NCBI RefSeq assembly: GCF_900105095.1
Contig: NZ_LT629743.1
Location: 1,736,001 to 1,800,000 of the forward strand
From: Erythrobacter sp. HL-111
GTDB lineage: Bacteria; Pseudomonadota; Alphaproteobacteria; Sphingomonadales; Sphingomonadaceae
Direction of reading: 5' to 3'
DNA: 64,000 nucleotides
Shown here: positions 1 through 9,242 of the stretch, piece after piece
Position numbering within the stretch: the first letter of the stretch is position 1
Layout: every line of letters starts with the position of its first letter
Made by a program: the position numbers and the translations under genes
The notes under the pieces: generated by a model
What the model was told of the DNA's origin: nothing
Databases searched by the model: none
What the model saw: only the letters and a program-made list of their open reading frames with translations

Positions 1-1
1 G

Positions 2-706
2 AACATCAACGACCGCGTCGGCTCGACCGCGATCGAGGCGCTGCAGGCCAGGGTGGTGGAGGAAGGCGCGGATCTCGGCATCGCGCTCGATGGCGATGCC
101 GACCGCCTGATCGTGGTCGACGAGAAAGGCAGCGCGGTCGACGGGGACCAGATCATGGCCCTGATCGCGACCCGGATGCACGAGAAAGGCGCACTCACCG
201 GCGGCGGCGTCGTCGCCACCGTGATGAGCAATCTCGGGCTCGAACGCCACCTTGCCGGGATCGGCCTGACGCTCGAACGGACCAAGGTCGGCGACCGCTA
301 CGTGCTCGAGAGAATGCGCGCGGGCGGATACAATGTCGGCGGGGAGCAGTCGGGCCACATGATCCTGCTCGACCACGCGACCACCGGCGACGGAACCGTG
401 GCGGCGCTGCGCGTTCTCACCAGCCTCGTGCGCGAGGGCCGCCCGGCGAGCGAGATCCTGCACCAGTTCGATCCCGTCCCGCAGCTGCTCAGGAACGTGC
501 GTTACGACGGCGGTGCCCCGCTCGATGCCGCCAGTGTCAAGTCCGCCATCGCCGAGGCGGAGCGCGTCCTCGAAGGGCATGGCCGGCTGGTCATCCGCCC
601 CTCGGGCACCGAGCCCGTCATCCGCGTCATGGCCGAAGGCGACGACCCGGACGAGGTCGAGCAGGTGGTCGAAAGCGTGTGCGAAGCCGTCCGGCAGGCG
701 GCCTGA
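2..706 (+). CDS. glmM: Phosphoglucosamine mutase, C-terminal part (5' end outside window)
   Basis: This is the end of GlmM, which converts glucosamine-6-phosphate to glucosamine-1-phosphate on the cytoplasmic route to UDP-GlcNAc and peptidoglycan. The reading frame is open from the first bases, so the start and the catalytic serine loop lie upstream. The Mg-binding loop ALDGDADR and the sugar-binding stretch GGEQSGH are visible, and the phosphate-binding RPSGTEP motif sits near the C-terminus. DUF1272 and thiD follow on the same strand, 9 nt and 83 nt after the preceding stops, so the three are probably cotranscribed. The family call is secure; only the missing N-terminus limits it. Confidence 0.96.
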   Translation, partial: NINDRVGSTAIEALQARVVEEGADLGIALDGDADRLIVVDEKGSAVDGDQIMALIATRMHEKGALTGGGVVATVMSNLGLERHLAGIGLTLERTKVGDRYVLERMRAGGYNVGGEQSGHMILLDHATTGDGTVAALRVLTSLVREGRPASEILHQFDPVPQLLRNVRYDGGAPLDAASVKSAIAEAERVLEGHGRLVIRPSGTEPVIRVMAEGDDPDEVEQVVESVCEAVRQAA

Positions 707-715
707 GCGGCGGCG

Positions 716-940
716 ATGCTGGAAATGCGCCCCGATTGCGAGCGCTGCGGCACGGACCTCCCCGCCGAGGTGCCGGGCGCGTTCATCTGCAGCTTCGAAT
801 GCACCTTCTGCGCCGCTTGCGCCGAAGCGCTCGACGACCTGTGCCCCAATTGCCGCGGCGAGCTGATGGACCGGCCGACCCGGGCGAAGGCGCTGCACGC
901 GGAATTCCCGCCCTCGACAAGGCGGCGGTTCGGGGGCTGA
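716..940 (+). CDS. DUF1272 small cysteine-rich protein
   Basis: A 74-residue protein of the DUF1272 family, function unknown. It opens with LEMRPDCERC and carries three further cysteine clusters (CSFECTFC, CAAC, CPNC), eight or more cysteines in CxxC-like pairs, which suggests a small zinc-binding fold. The length and the opening LEMRP block are as usual for the family. It starts 9 nt after the glmM stop, inside what looks like a glmM-DUF1272-thiD transcript. No signal peptide or membrane segment is seen, so it is expected in the cytoplasm. Zinc binding is inferred from the cysteine spacing only. Confidence 0.85.
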   Translation: MLEMRPDCERCGTDLPAEVPGAFICSFECTFCAACAEALDDLCPNCRGELMDRPTRAKALHAEFPPSTRRRFGG

Positions 941-1023
941 TCCGGCTTCATGCCGGCGAAGTCGGGCCGCAGCCGCGCCATCGGCTCTCGACTTCGCGCG
1001 AGGCGAAGGGATAGGGGAAGGCG

Positions 1024-1836
1024 ATGAGCACCAGACCTCCCCCCCGCATCCTCTCGATCGCCGGGTCCGATTCATCGGGCGGCGCGGGGATCCAGGCCGA
1101 TCTCAAGACCATCGCCATGCTCGGCGGCTACGGCATGACCGCGATCACCGCCGCGACCGCGCAGAACAGCACCGGCGTGCAGGCGATCACGCCCCTGTCC
1201 GGCCCTTTCGTGGCCGAGCAGATCCGTTCGTGCATCCGCGACATCGGGGTCGATGCGATCAAGATCGGGATGCTCCACGATGCCGATATCATCGCCCATG
1301 TCGCCGGGGCGCTGGAAGAGGTGGACAGCCGCGTGCCGCTGGTGCTCGATCCCGTCATGGTCGCGACCTCGGGCGCCGCGCTGATCGCCGAGGACGCGGT
1401 TGCGGCGATGAAGGAGCGGCTCTTCCCGCGCGCCACACTGGTAACGCCGAACCTGCCCGAACTCGAACACCTTGCCGGGCGCAACCTGCGGACCACCGAA
1501 CTGGTCGAGGGCGCCGCGCGCGAGCTTGTCGCGGGATACGGCTGCGCGGTGCTGGCGAAGGGCGGGCATACCGAGGACGCGCGGATCATCGACATCCTGA
1601 TCCCGACCGAAGGCCGCTCGGTCCAGTTCGACCATGCCCGGATCGACACGCGCCACACCCACGGGACGGGCTGCACGCTGTCCTCGGCCATCGCCACGCT
1701 GATCGGGCACGGACAGAGCCTGGAACACGCGGCGAGGCTCGCGCGGCGTTTCGTGGTCGAGGCGATCCGGCAGGCGCCCGGCTACGGCGCGGGTAGCGGG
1801 CCGCTCGGCCACCAAGCGGTGCGGCGGCTGGACTAG
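1024..1836 (+). CDS. thiD: Hydroxymethylpyrimidine/phosphomethylpyrimidine kinase
   Basis: ThiD phosphorylates HMP and then HMP-phosphate to HMP-PP for thiamine synthesis in the cytoplasm. The 270-residue length is typical. Near the N-terminus is the ribokinase-fold signature IAGSDSSGGAGIQAD, followed by GGYGMTAITA; the C-terminal anion hole and catalytic Asp are in THGTGCTLSSAIA. The ATG is preceded by GGGGAAGG at good spacing, which decides the start. No TPP riboswitch is recognisable in the 83-nt gap upstream; expression probably comes from the glmM promoter. It ends facing the LOG gene, with a short hairpin between them. Confidence 0.95.
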   Translation: MSTRPPPRILSIAGSDSSGGAGIQADLKTIAMLGGYGMTAITAATAQNSTGVQAITPLSGPFVAEQIRSCIRDIGVDAIKIGMLHDADIIAHVAGALEEVDSRVPLVLDPVMVATSGAALIAEDAVAAMKERLFPRATLVTPNLPELEHLAGRNLRTTELVEGAARELVAGYGCAVLAKGGHTEDARIIDILIPTEGRSVQFDHARIDTRHTHGTGCTLSSAIATLIGHGQSLEHAARLARRFVVEAIRQAPGYGAGSGPLGHQAVRRLD

Positions 1837-1855
1837 GCAATCCTTGCGTGGGTGC

Positions 1856-1877
1856 GGTTCCGGCATCCGCCGGAACC
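1856..1877. terminator. Hairpin between convergent thiD and LOG genes
   Basis: A 9-bp perfect stem (GGTTCCGGC, loop ATCC, GCCGGAACC) lies between the convergent ends of thiD and the LOG-family gene. No T-run follows on either strand, so it is a weak candidate as an intrinsic terminator and may act only as a 3'-end stabiliser. Confidence 0.35.
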
Positions 1878-1929
1878 CCGGGGCGGGGGAGAGGGCGGCT
1901 CGGCAGCGCGCAAGCGCCGCAAGAGAAGG

Positions 1930-2814
1930 TCAGCGCTTCAGTTCGTAGAATTCCGCGACGTGTTCCCACGCGTCCTCGGCCGTCTCGCACCAGTGGAACA
2001 GGTCGAGGTCGCGCTTCGAGATGGTGCCCTCCTCGGCCAGCGCCTCGAAGTCGATCACGCGGGTCCAGAAATCGCGCCCGAACAGGAGGATCGGGATCGG
2101 CTTCATCTTGCCCGTCTGCACGAGGGTCAGAAGCTCGAAGAATTCGTCGAAGGTCCCGAAACCGCCCGGGAACACCGCCACCGCGCGCGCCCGCAGGAGG
2201 AAGTGCATCTTCCTGAGCGCGAAATAGTGGAACTGGAAGCTGAGATAGGGCGTGACGTAGCTGTTGGGCGCCTGTTCGTGCGGCAACACGATGTTGAGCC
2301 CGATCGATTCGCTCCCCGCATCAGAGGCCCCGCGATTGCCCGCTTCCATGATCGAGGGCCCGCCGCCGGTGGTGACGACGAATTGCCGCAGGCCGTCCTC
2401 GATGATCGCCTTTTCCGAAACCAGGCGGGCGAGGCGATAGGCCTCGTCGTAATATTTCGCCTTTTCGGCAAGGCGGCGGGCGACCTTGCGTTCGAATTCG
2501 TCGCCTTCCTCGGCCGCCTCCAGACGGGCCTCGACCTGCGCGGGTGCGGGGATGCGGGCCGAGCCGTACATCACCAGCGTCGATCCCACCCGCGCCTCGT
2601 CGAGCAGCATTTCGGGCTTCAGCAGTTCGAGCTGGAACCGCACGGGCCGCAGTTCGTCGCGCAGCAGGAAATCGGTGTCGCGGAAGGCGAGCTTGTAGGC
2701 CGGATGCTCGGTCTGGGGGGTGCGGTCCGGGTTCTCGTCGGCGAAGCGGCTTTCCTCGCCGGCGCGGTAGAAGCGGCGATCCCGGAGGTCGCGGTCGGGG
2801 TGCGTGTCGTTCAT
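1930..2814 (-). CDS. LOG-family (TIGR00730-type) nucleotide-binding protein
   Basis: A 294-residue Rossmann-like protein of the LOG family (lysine decarboxylase-like/cytokinin riboside 5'-monophosphate phosphoribohydrolase). The family-defining PGGFGTFDEFFE motif is present, with TTGGGPSIMEAGNRGA about 80 residues before it; together they form the nucleotide-binding and catalytic site. The N-terminal extension of about 100 residues is of the longer LOG subtype. I chose the ATG at 2814 (MNDTHPDRD) over an in-frame ATG 141 nt upstream because the family begins near here. Members cleave AMP-type nucleotides; the physiological role in bacteria is not settled. It stands alone between thiD and a tRNA gene. 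Confidence 0.85.
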   Translation of the reverse strand: MNDTHPDRDLRDRRFYRAGEESRFADENPDRTPQTEHPAYKLAFRDTDFLLRDELRPVRFQLELLKPEMLLDEARVGSTLVMYGSARIPAPAQVEARLEAAEEGDEFERKVARRLAEKAKYYDEAYRLARLVSEKAIIEDGLRQFVVTTGGGPSIMEAGNRGASDAGSESIGLNIVLPHEQAPNSYVTPYLSFQFHYFALRKMHFLLRARAVAVFPGGFGTFDEFFELLTLVQTGKMKPIPILLFGRDFWTRVIDFEALAEEGTISKRDLDLFHWCETAEDAWEHVAEFYELKR

Positions 2815-3084
2815 CGCGCCTGCCCCTAGGGCCAAGCCCGCCCCCCGGCAAGCCGCCTCCAGCCGCGCAGCACGCAATTTGACGAGAGTCATTCTCGGGA
2901 GGAAGTTGGGGCCGAAAAGGCTTTGGCGCGCAGGGTTTGCCGGAGGCCGATCCAACCGCCCCGGGGCTCTCCTGCAGGACAGGAAAGGGAGCTGCCTCCA
3001 TGGCTAAGCGGCGACGCGGAAGATGGCCGCTTGCCGCCTATCGCCACCCGGAGCGAACGGCCAGCCCGATTCGAGGCAAAAGAC

Positions 3085-3158
3085 TGGATGCCCCGTGAGG
3101 ATTCGAACCTCAATTGACGGAGTCAGAGTCCGTAGTCTTACCATTAGACGACGGGGCA
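3085..3158 (-). tRNA. tRNA-Gln (anticodon CTG)
   Basis: On the minus strand the sequence folds as a 74-nt tRNA with an encoded CCA. The 7-bp acceptor stem is TGCCCCG/CGGGGCA, the D arm includes TAATGGTA, the anticodon stem is ACGGA/TCCGT around the loop CTCTGAC (anticodon CTG, reading CAG), and the T loop is GGTTCGAATCC. No integrase or att-like duplication is seen at its 3' end in the adjacent sequence. Confidence 0.95.
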
Positions 3159-3402
3159 CCGGTCCGCAGGCGGCGCCTCGGGGCGCGGCTGGCGAACGAG
3201 CGCGCTCCCTAGTTTTGCCGCGCCGCAAGGTCAAGGGGGAGATGCCGGGCGGCCGCCCCTCCTTTCGCCCTCTCCCCCCGCCCCGCCCCCGGCGCCCGGG
3301 GCCAAGCCCCTCGCTTGCGCGGCCGGGCCTCTTGGTTTAGCCCTGTCGTCAGGTGCCCCGCGCGTCGATCGCGTGCGGGTGAAGCGAGAAGAAGAACACA
3401 CC

Positions 3403-4737
3403 ATGGCGGATACCTTGCCGCCGGACAGACACAGGAGTGCTGGTAAACAAAGGGGCGACACGTCCGGCAATGTAGCCGATCCACGCTACGCCCGCTCCTT
3501 CCAGCCCGACGCCACCGGCGAGCGGCCTTCGCAGGGCCGCGGCGCGCCCCGCTGCCGTACCGGGGACATCGGACACGACAGGCACCGGCCCGGCCGGCGC
3601 GACGGCGACGCCCGCAGTCGCCGCGGCGGCCCGGCCGAGCGCGCGCCGCGCGCGAACCCGGCCGCGCCCGGCCCCGCAGGCGCGCCCGCGCGCGGGGCGC
3701 TGCGCGGGGAGGCCTATGCCGCGCTCGATCTCGGCACCAACAACTGCCGCCTCCTGATCGCCCGCCCCTCGGGCCGGGACTTCACGGTGATCGACGCCTT
3801 CAGCCGGGTGGTGAAGCTGGGCGAGGGACTGGCGACCACGGGGCGGCTGTCGGACGCGGCGATGGACCGCGCGCTGTCGGCGCTCGCGATCTGCGCCGAC
3901 AAGCTGCGCCGCCGCAATGTCCGCCTCGCCCGTTCGGTCGCGACCGAGGCCTGCCGCCGGGCGGTGAACGGGGCGGAATTCATCGAACGGGTGCGCCGCG
4001 AAACCGGCATCGCGCTCGACGTCATCAGCGCCGAGGAAGAGGCACGGCTTGCCGTGCTGGGCTGCCACATCCTGCTCGAGGCGGGCGAGGGCCCGGCGAT
4101 GATCTTCGACATCGGCGGCGGATCGACCGAACTCGTGCTGCTCGAGGCGGGCGATGCCGCGGGCCGCCGCGTGCCGCGCATCCTCGACTGGCAGTCGGTG
4201 CCCTGGGGCGTCGTCTCGCTGACCGACACGGTCGGCCATGACGAGGGGATCGAAGGCGAGGCGGGCCGGGCCGGGCGGCTCGAACGCTATGCGCGGATGC
4301 GCGAACTGGTCGCGGACAGCTTCGCCGGGTTCGCCGCGCGGATCGGCGATGCGCCGCGCGCCGACGACATCCGCCTGCTCGGCACCAGCGGGACCGTCAC
4401 GACCCTGGCGAGCCTGCACCTCGAACTGCCGCAATACGACCGCAAGGCGGTGGACGGGCTGATCGTCTGCTCCGACGACATGCGCGCGATCAGCGCGCGG
4501 CTGTCGGGGATGTCCCCGGCGGAACGCTGCAACCTGCCCTGCATCGGCAATGACCGGGCGGACCTCGTGGTGGCGGGCTGCGCGATCCTCGAGACGATCC
4601 TCGACCTGTGGCCCGCTGCGCGGCTCGGCGTTGCCGACCGGGGCATACGCGAGGGGATTTTGCGGAGCATGATGGCGGCCGACCGGCAGGGCGAACGCGC
4701 GCTGAGGAAGCTGCGCGGCGAAAGACCCGAAAGATGA
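3403..4737 (+). CDS. Ppx/GppA family phosphatase (exopolyphosphatase / pppGpp phosphohydrolase)
   Basis: A 444-residue member of the Ppx/GppA family, which hydrolyses polyphosphate and/or pppGpp in the cytoplasm; the sequence alone does not say which. The actin-like phosphate-1 motif [12 protein letters not shown] begins near residue 105, the phosphate-2 motif is [12 protein letters not shown], and the adenosine-type motif is [12 protein letters not shown]. The first 100 or so residues are an Arg/Gly/Pro/Ala-rich extension with no recognisable domain. An in-frame ATG 30 nt upstream is an alternative start. It overlaps rlmE by ATGA, so the two are translationally coupled. Confidence 0.9.
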   Translation: MADTLPPDRHRSAGKQRGDTSGNVADPRYARSFQPDATGERPSQGRGAPRCRTGDIGHDRHRPGRRDGDARSRRGGPAERAPRANPAAPGPAGAPARGALRGEAYAALDLGTNNCRLLIARPSGRDFTVIDAFSRVVKLGEGLATTGRLSDAAMDRALSALAICADKLRRRNVRLARSVATEACRRAVNGAEFIERVRRETGIALDVISAEEEARLAVLGCHILLEAGEGPAMIFDIGGGSTELVLLEAGDAAGRRVPRILDWQSVPWGVVSLTDTVGHDEGIEGEAGRAGRLERYARMRELVADSFAGFAARIGDAPRADDIRLLGTSGTVTTLASLHLELPQYDRKAVDGLIVCSDDMRAISARLSGMSPAERCNLPCIGNDRADLVVAGCAILETILDLWPAARLGVADRGIREGILRSMMAADRQGERALRKLRGERPER

Positions 4738-5399
4738 GCCGCTCCGGCCGCGACCCCGACCGCCGCGTGAAGACCGCACGGGGGCGCAAGGTGTCCTCGA
4801 CCCGCTGGCTCGAGCGGCAGCTGAACGACCCCTATGTCCAGCGCGCCAAGGCGGAAGGCTATCGCAGCCGCGCGGCCTACAAGCTGATCGAACTCGACGA
4901 CCGCTTCGCGCTCCTGAATGGCGTGAGGCGCGTGGTCGACCTCGGCATCGCGCCGGGCGGCTGGGCGCAGGTGGTGCGCGCGCGGGCGCCCAGGGCCGAG
5001 GTGGTGGGGATCGACCTCCTGCCCGTGGAGCCGATCGAGGGCGTGACGATCTTCGAGCTGGATTTCATGGACGATGCCGCCCCCAAACGGCTCGAGGACG
5101 CGCTTGGCGGTCCGCCCGATCTCGTGCTGTCCGACATGGCGGCGAACACTGTGGGGCACAAGCAGACCGACCACCTGCGCACGATGGCGCTCGTCGAGGC
5201 GGGTGCGTGGTTCGCGGTGGAGACGCTGGAGAAGGGCGGGGCCTTCGTCGCCAAGGTGCTGGCCGGCGGGACCGATGCGGAACTGCTCGCCCTGCTCAAG
5301 CAGCATTTCCGGACGGTGAAGCACGCCAAGCCCCCCGCGAGCCGGAAGGGTTCGTCCGAATGGTACGTGGTGGCGCAGGGGTTCAAGGGCCGCGAGTAG
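4734..5399 (+). CDS. rlmE: 23S rRNA (uridine-2'-O-)-methyltransferase RlmE
   Basis: RlmE (FtsJ/RrmJ) methylates the 2'-OH of a conserved uridine in the A loop of 23S rRNA on the 50S subunit, using S-adenosylmethionine. The protein has 221 residues. The SAM-binding motif is [14 protein letters not shown], and the K-D-K-E tetrad is recognisable: Lys in [11 protein letters not shown], Asp in [11 protein letters not shown], Lys in [12 protein letters not shown], and Glu near the end in [13 protein letters not shown]. The N-terminus is basic, as expected for rRNA contact. The ATG overlaps the ppx/gppA stop (ATGA), which fixes the start. Confidence 0.95.
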   Translation: MSRSGRDPDRRVKTARGRKVSSTRWLERQLNDPYVQRAKAEGYRSRAAYKLIELDDRFALLNGVRRVVDLGIAPGGWAQVVRARAPRAEVVGIDLLPVEPIEGVTIFELDFMDDAAPKRLEDALGGPPDLVLSDMAANTVGHKQTDHLRTMALVEAGAWFAVETLEKGGAFVAKVLAGGTDAELLALLKQHFRTVKHAKPPASRKGSSEWYVVAQGFKGRE

Positions 5400-5404
5400 C
5401 AACG

Positions 5405-5428
5405 AAAAGGGGCGCCGCAGCGCCCCTT
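5405..5428 (-). terminator. Intrinsic terminator downstream of cytochrome c
   Basis: A 9-bp stem (AAGGGGCGC / GCGCCCCTT) with a 4-nt loop; read on the minus strand it is followed by TTTTCGTT. It lies between the convergent ends of rlmE and the cytochrome gene and best serves the latter. Confidence 0.7.
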
Positions 5429-5451
5429 GCGTCATTCGGATCGCGAAAGGA

Positions 5452-6156
5452 TCAACCCTCGGCGGTTTCCGCCCCGTCTTCGGCCGGATCGGCCCCGTTC
5501 TCGGGCTGCTCTTCCCCGCCCTCTTCAGCCGGCGCGGCCTCCTCGGCGGCCGGAGCCTCGGGCTCGGGCTTGGGCGGGGCGCCGCCATTTTCCGCGAGGT
5601 ACGCCATGACGTTGGCGCGGTCCTCGATGCTGCCGAGGCCGGCGAAGCTCATCGACGTGCCCGACGCGAAATTGCGCGGGGAGGCGAGCCAGTCGCTCAT
5701 GTTCTCCCACGTCCATTCGCCGCCCTTTTCCTTGAGCGCGCCGGAATAGTTGAAGCCCGGGGCATTGGCCGCGATCGGCTTGCCCATCACGCCGTGGAGA
5801 TTGGGGCCGACGCCGTTGGGGCCGCCCTCTTCGACATTGTGACAGGACTGGCACTTGGCGAAAACCTTAGCGCCCGCTTCGGGATCGGCATCGGCCAGCA
5901 CCTGCGCGAGAGTCGGTCCGGCATCAGCCGCGCCCTCTTCCTCGACGCCCTCGACGACATAGCCCATGCGTTCGGTGGGCAGGTCCGAGGGATCGTAGCC
6001 ATGGAAATACTTGTCGCTGAGGACGCTGAGGCCGAGGCCGACGACACCGGCGAACAGGACCCAGCCCGCAGCGGTGTTGAACAGGTCGCTCGAACCCGAT
6101 TCGGTCTTGACCGTATCCGCGCCCGACGCCCGATTGGTGTTGTTGTCTTGTGCCAT
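5452..6156 (-). CDS. Membrane-anchored c-type cytochrome (CycM/c552-like)
   Basis: A 234-residue cytochrome that probably carries electrons between the bc1 complex and terminal oxidase in the periplasm. Residues about 29-47 form one uncleaved N-terminal membrane anchor. The haem site CQSCH is at residues 102-106; the family motif around GVGPNLHGVMGK follows, and the likely axial Met is in GTSMSFAGL (Met169). After the haem domain comes a roughly 45-residue acidic tail of Glu, Pro and Ala, which is unusual in composition and may be an extended linker. AAGGGA lies upstream of the ATG at 6156. It is a single gene, divergent from pheA, with its own terminator. Confidence 0.92.
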   Translation of the reverse strand: MAQDNNTNRASGADTVKTESGSSDLFNTAAGWVLFAGVVGLGLSVLSDKYFHGYDPSDLPTERMGYVVEGVEEEGAADAGPTLAQVLADADPEAGAKVFAKCQSCHNVEEGGPNGVGPNLHGVMGKPIAANAPGFNYSGALKEKGGEWTWENMSDWLASPRNFASGTSMSFAGLGSIEDRANVMAYLAENGGAPPKPEPEAPAAEEAAPAEEGGEEQPENGADPAEDGAETAEG

Positions 6157-6275
6157 TGCGCGCGTCCCTTACTGACGCCCTCACGCGCGCGCAAGAGCCA
6201 TGGCGGCATCAGGTCTTGCACCTTTTGCAAGCAGGCTTGCCGGACCTGTCAAGGGGGGCTAGCACCGCTTTCGTC

Positions 6276-7169
6276 ATGCGCAGTTTCCCCGGCCCGGCCC
6301 TTGCGATCGTCGATTCGCTGCGCGCCGCGGCCGAGGCCGATCCGGCGCGCGCGATCGCCTTCCAGGGCTCGCCCGGGGCCAATTCGCACCGCGCCGCGAT
6401 CGAGGCCCGGCCCGATGCCCTGCCGCTGCCCTGCTTCAGCTTCGAGGACGCGCTCGACGCGGTGAAGGACGGGCGCGCGGGCCAGGCGATCATCCCGATC
6501 GAGAATTCGCAGCACGGGCGCGTCGCCGACATCCATTTCCTGCTGCCGGAAAGCGGCCTGTCGATCATCGGCGAACATTTCATGGAAATCCATCACGCGC
6601 TGATGGCGAAGGGACCCGGTCCGTTCGAGGCGGCCTATTCGCACCCGCAGGCGCTCGGCCAGTCGCGGCTCTACCTGAGGGAGCGCGGGATCGTGCCGCT
6701 CTCCCATGCCGACACGGCGGGCGCGGCGGCCTTCGTCGCGGAAAGAAACGATCCGAAGATCGCCGCCATCGCCCCGGCGATCGCGGCGCAGCTCTACGGG
6801 CTCGACATCATCGACGAACGGGTCGAGGACAGCCCCGACAACACGACCCGCTTCGTCGTGCTCGCCGCCGATCCGCTCGACCCGGCGCAGCTTGCGGGGG
6901 AAGAGGCGATCACGACCTTCGTGTTCGAGGTCCGCAACATCCCCGCCGCGCTCTACAAGACGCTCGGCGGGTTCGCCACGAACGGGGTCAACATGACCAA
7001 GCTCGAATCCTACCAGAAGGGCGCGAGCTTTTCGGCGACCATGTTCTACGCCGACATCCACGGCGCGCCGGGCGATCCCGCGGTCGATCGCGCGCTCGAG
7101 GAATGTGCTTATTTTTCCAAGGAATTGCGAATCCTCGGCACATATCGGCAAAGCCGGGCGCGGGGCTGA
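6276..7169 (+). CDS. pheA: Prephenate dehydratase
   Basis: A 297-residue monofunctional PheA, converting prephenate to phenylpyruvate for phenylalanine synthesis in the cytoplasm. The N-terminal catalytic domain starts with AFQGSPGANSHRAA and includes IPIENSQHGRVADI and the catalytic Thr region DNTTRFVVLA. The C-terminal ACT domain, from about residue 205, has NIPAALYKTLGGFATNGVNMTKLESYQ, the phenylalanine-binding GALV/ESRP-like region, so feedback inhibition by Phe is expected. There is no chorismate mutase domain. The ATG at 6276 is preceded by AAGGGGGG at a rather long 17 nt. Confidence 0.94.
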   Translation: MRSFPGPALAIVDSLRAAAEADPARAIAFQGSPGANSHRAAIEARPDALPLPCFSFEDALDAVKDGRAGQAIIPIENSQHGRVADIHFLLPESGLSIIGEHFMEIHHALMAKGPGPFEAAYSHPQALGQSRLYLRERGIVPLSHADTAGAAAFVAERNDPKIAAIAPAIAAQLYGLDIIDERVEDSPDNTTRFVVLAADPLDPAQLAGEEAITTFVFEVRNIPAALYKTLGGFATNGVNMTKLESYQKGASFSATMFYADIHGAPGDPAVDRALEECAYFSKELRILGTYRQSRARG

Positions 7170-7239
7170 CGGGCCGGCGTCGGGAAAGCCCGCGACCATT
7201 CTTGCCATGCCCCCCGCCGCGTGCCACCAATCGCGGGGC

Positions 7240-7956
7240 ATGACCGGCGCGGCGCAGACCCTCCCCCCTTCGGCACAGGACAGCGGCGGGACCGGACCGC
7301 CCGCCGATCCCGCGAATGTCGCCCCCGAAGGCTGGGAGGAGCTGCGCGGCGCATCCGACATCCAGTTCGCGCCGGTCGAGCTGCCCCAAGTGCGCGAGCG
7401 CGAGCCGAGCTGGCTCGACCGGGCGCTCGAAACCGTGTTCGAAGCCCTCGCCGCGATCATCCGGCCGGTCGCCCTGTTCATCGCGGAGTTCTGGTGGATC
7501 CTCGCGCTCGTTCTGGCGGCGGCGGTGCTGTTCTTCCTCGCCCGCATCTACGGCCCGCTCGCCCGCGGGGCGGGCACATCGGGGGGGCAGGCGGCAGCAC
7601 CGGGCAGGCCCGACTGGCGCCCGGACGAGCGCGAGAGCCTTGCCCTGCTCGAGGATGCCGACCGCCTCGCACTCGAAGGCCGCTATGACGAGGCGACGCA
7701 TCTCCTCCTCAAACGCAGCGTCGGCCAGATCGCCGCCGCCCGGCCCGAATGGGTGGAACCCTCCTCCACCGCGCGCGAGCTCGCCGCGCTTCCCGCCCTC
7801 CCCGATGCCGCCCGCGCCGCCTTCGCCGTGGTCGCCGAGCGGGTCGAGCGCAGCCTGTTCGCGCTGCGTTCGCTCGACCGCTCGGACTGGGAAGCGGCGC
7901 GCGCGGCCTATGCCGAATTCGCGCTCGCCCGGCTGGGCGGGCGGGAGGCGGCATGA
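7240..7956 (+). CDS. DUF4129 domain membrane protein (first gene of MoxR cassette)
   Basis: A 238-residue protein with one strong transmembrane segment (around residues 75-100, rich in Trp, Ile, Leu and Ala) and a soluble C-terminal DUF4129-like helical domain (ALLEDADRLALEGRYDEATHLLL onward). DUF4129 usually occurs as the tail of transglutaminase-like proteins near MoxR ATPases, or as a stand-alone gene as here. Its biochemical role is unknown. The start is uncertain: ATG 7240 and ATG 7207 are both in frame and neither has a good ribosome site. The next gene overlaps it by ATGA, which places it at the head of a six-gene coupled run. Confidence 0.75.
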   Translation: MTGAAQTLPPSAQDSGGTGPPADPANVAPEGWEELRGASDIQFAPVELPQVREREPSWLDRALETVFEALAAIIRPVALFIAEFWWILALVLAAAVLFFLARIYGPLARGAGTSGGQAAAPGRPDWRPDERESLALLEDADRLALEGRYDEATHLLLKRSVGQIAAARPEWVEPSSTARELAALPALPDAARAAFAVVAERVERSLFALRSLDRSDWEAARAAYAEFALARLGGREAA

Positions 7957-9242
7957 ACGCGGCGGCGACCGGCGCGCCCGACGGCACGGGCCGCAACGCC
8001 GCGCCCTTCGGCAAGGGCACGGTGTTCGCGGTGCTCGTGGCCGGCTTCCTCGCCTTCCTCGCGCTGCTCTGGTTCCTCTCGGCGGGCGACACCGGCGAGC
8101 GCGAGAGCGACGGCGCGGCCCACGCCGTCTCGGTCGGTCTCAACGGCTATGCCGGGCTCGTCCGCCTGCTGGAGGCCGAGGGCCACGAGGTCGAGGTGTC
8201 GCGTTCGCCGGGCGAACTCGAAACGGGCGACCTCCTCGTCATCGCGCCCTCGCCTTATGCCGATCCGGAGGAGATCGGCGCGCTGCTCGAAGCGCGGCAA
8301 TACCGCGGGCCGACGCTGCTCGTCCTGCCGAAATGGCAGGCGAACACCGTGCCGGACCGTGCACCGCGGGAAATCCGCGAAAGGTTCAGGGAAGGCTGGG
8401 TCGCGCTGGGCACGGCGTTCGAGACGGCCTGGACCGACGATCTGCCCGCCCCTTACGCCTTCGAGACCGAGATCGAGCAGCTCGAGGAGGACGAGAGCCC
8501 GGGCTGGGACGGCTTCGGCCTGGAGGGCGAACTGCCGACCCGCACGATCCGTTTCGCGAAGGAGCAGGATACGCTCGAACCGCTCGTCACCGACGCGGCG
8601 GGCCATGTCCTCGCCTTCAACGTGCTGGGCGAGGAAGGGTCCGACTTCTATGACAACGCGCATTTCACGGTGGTGGTGGCCGAACCCGACCTCGTGAACA
8701 ACTGGGGCCTTGCCGACCCGGCGCGCGCGGCGGCGGCGCTCGAACTGGTGCGCGAGACCGGCTATGGCGAGGACACGCGGGTGGTGTTCGACCTGACGCT
8801 CAACGGTTTCAGCGGGGCGCAGAACCTGCTCACCCTCGCCTTCCGGCCGCCTTTCCTCGCCGCGACATTGTGCCTGGTCCTCGCGCTCGTGATAGTCGGC
8901 TGGCGCGCCTTCATGCGGTTCGGCGCGGTCGCCGCGGGCGCGCCCGAGACCGGCTTCGGCAAGGCGCGGCTGGTGAGGAACGGCGCCGGGCTGATCGTGC
9001 GGGCGAAGCGGATGCGGCTGCTGGCCGCGCCTTACGCGGCGCTAGCCCAGCGCCGGATCGCCCGCCTGCTCGGCGTGAAGCGGGCGCAGGAGGCGGCGAT
9101 CGACGCCGCGCTGGCCGCGCGCCTGCCGGACGAAACGCCCTTTTCGACCCGCGCCAAGGCCCTGCGCTCGGCCGAGGCCCCCGACGACATTTTGCGCGCC
9201 GCCAAGGCGCTCGACGAACTGGCAAGGAAGCTGACGCGATGA
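7953..9242 (+). CDS. DUF4350 domain membrane protein
   Basis: A 429-residue protein with an N-terminal membrane segment (about residues 22-42), an extracytoplasmic domain resembling DUF4350 (a GATase-like/ThuA-like fold in the stretch [21 protein letters not shown] to [16 protein letters not shown]), a second membrane segment near residue 310 ([17 protein letters not shown]), and a cytoplasmic Arg-rich helical tail. DUF4350 proteins typically sit beside MoxR and DUF58 genes; their function is unknown. The start overlaps the preceding stop (ATGA), and its own stop overlaps the moxR start. Confidence 0.82.
   Translation: MNAAATGAPDGTGRNAAPFGKGTVFAVLVAGFLAFLALLWFLSAGDTGERESDGAAHAVSVGLNGYAGLVRLLEAEGHEVEVSRSPGELETGDLLVIAPSPYADPEEIGALLEARQYRGPTLLVLPKWQANTVPDRAPREIRERFREGWVALGTAFETAWTDDLPAPYAFETEIEQLEEDESPGWDGFGLEGELPTRTIRFAKEQDTLEPLVTDAAGHVLAFNVLGEEGSDFYDNAHFTVVVAEPDLVNNWGLADPARAAAALELVRETGYGEDTRVVFDLTLNGFSGAQNLLTLAFRPPFLAATLCLVLALVIVGWRAFMRFGAVAAGAPETGFGKARLVRNGAGLIVRAKRMRLLAAPYAALAQRRIARLLGVKRAQEAAIDAALAARLPDETPFSTRAKALRSAEAPDDILRAAKALDELARKLTR

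Noticed and set aside
1837..1929. TPP riboswitch associated with thiD
   Set aside because: No thi-box-like core is visible here or in the 83 nt before thiD.
3085..3158. tRNA gene as an integration site for an island
   Set aside because: No integrase, no duplicated tRNA end and no composition change were seen beside it.
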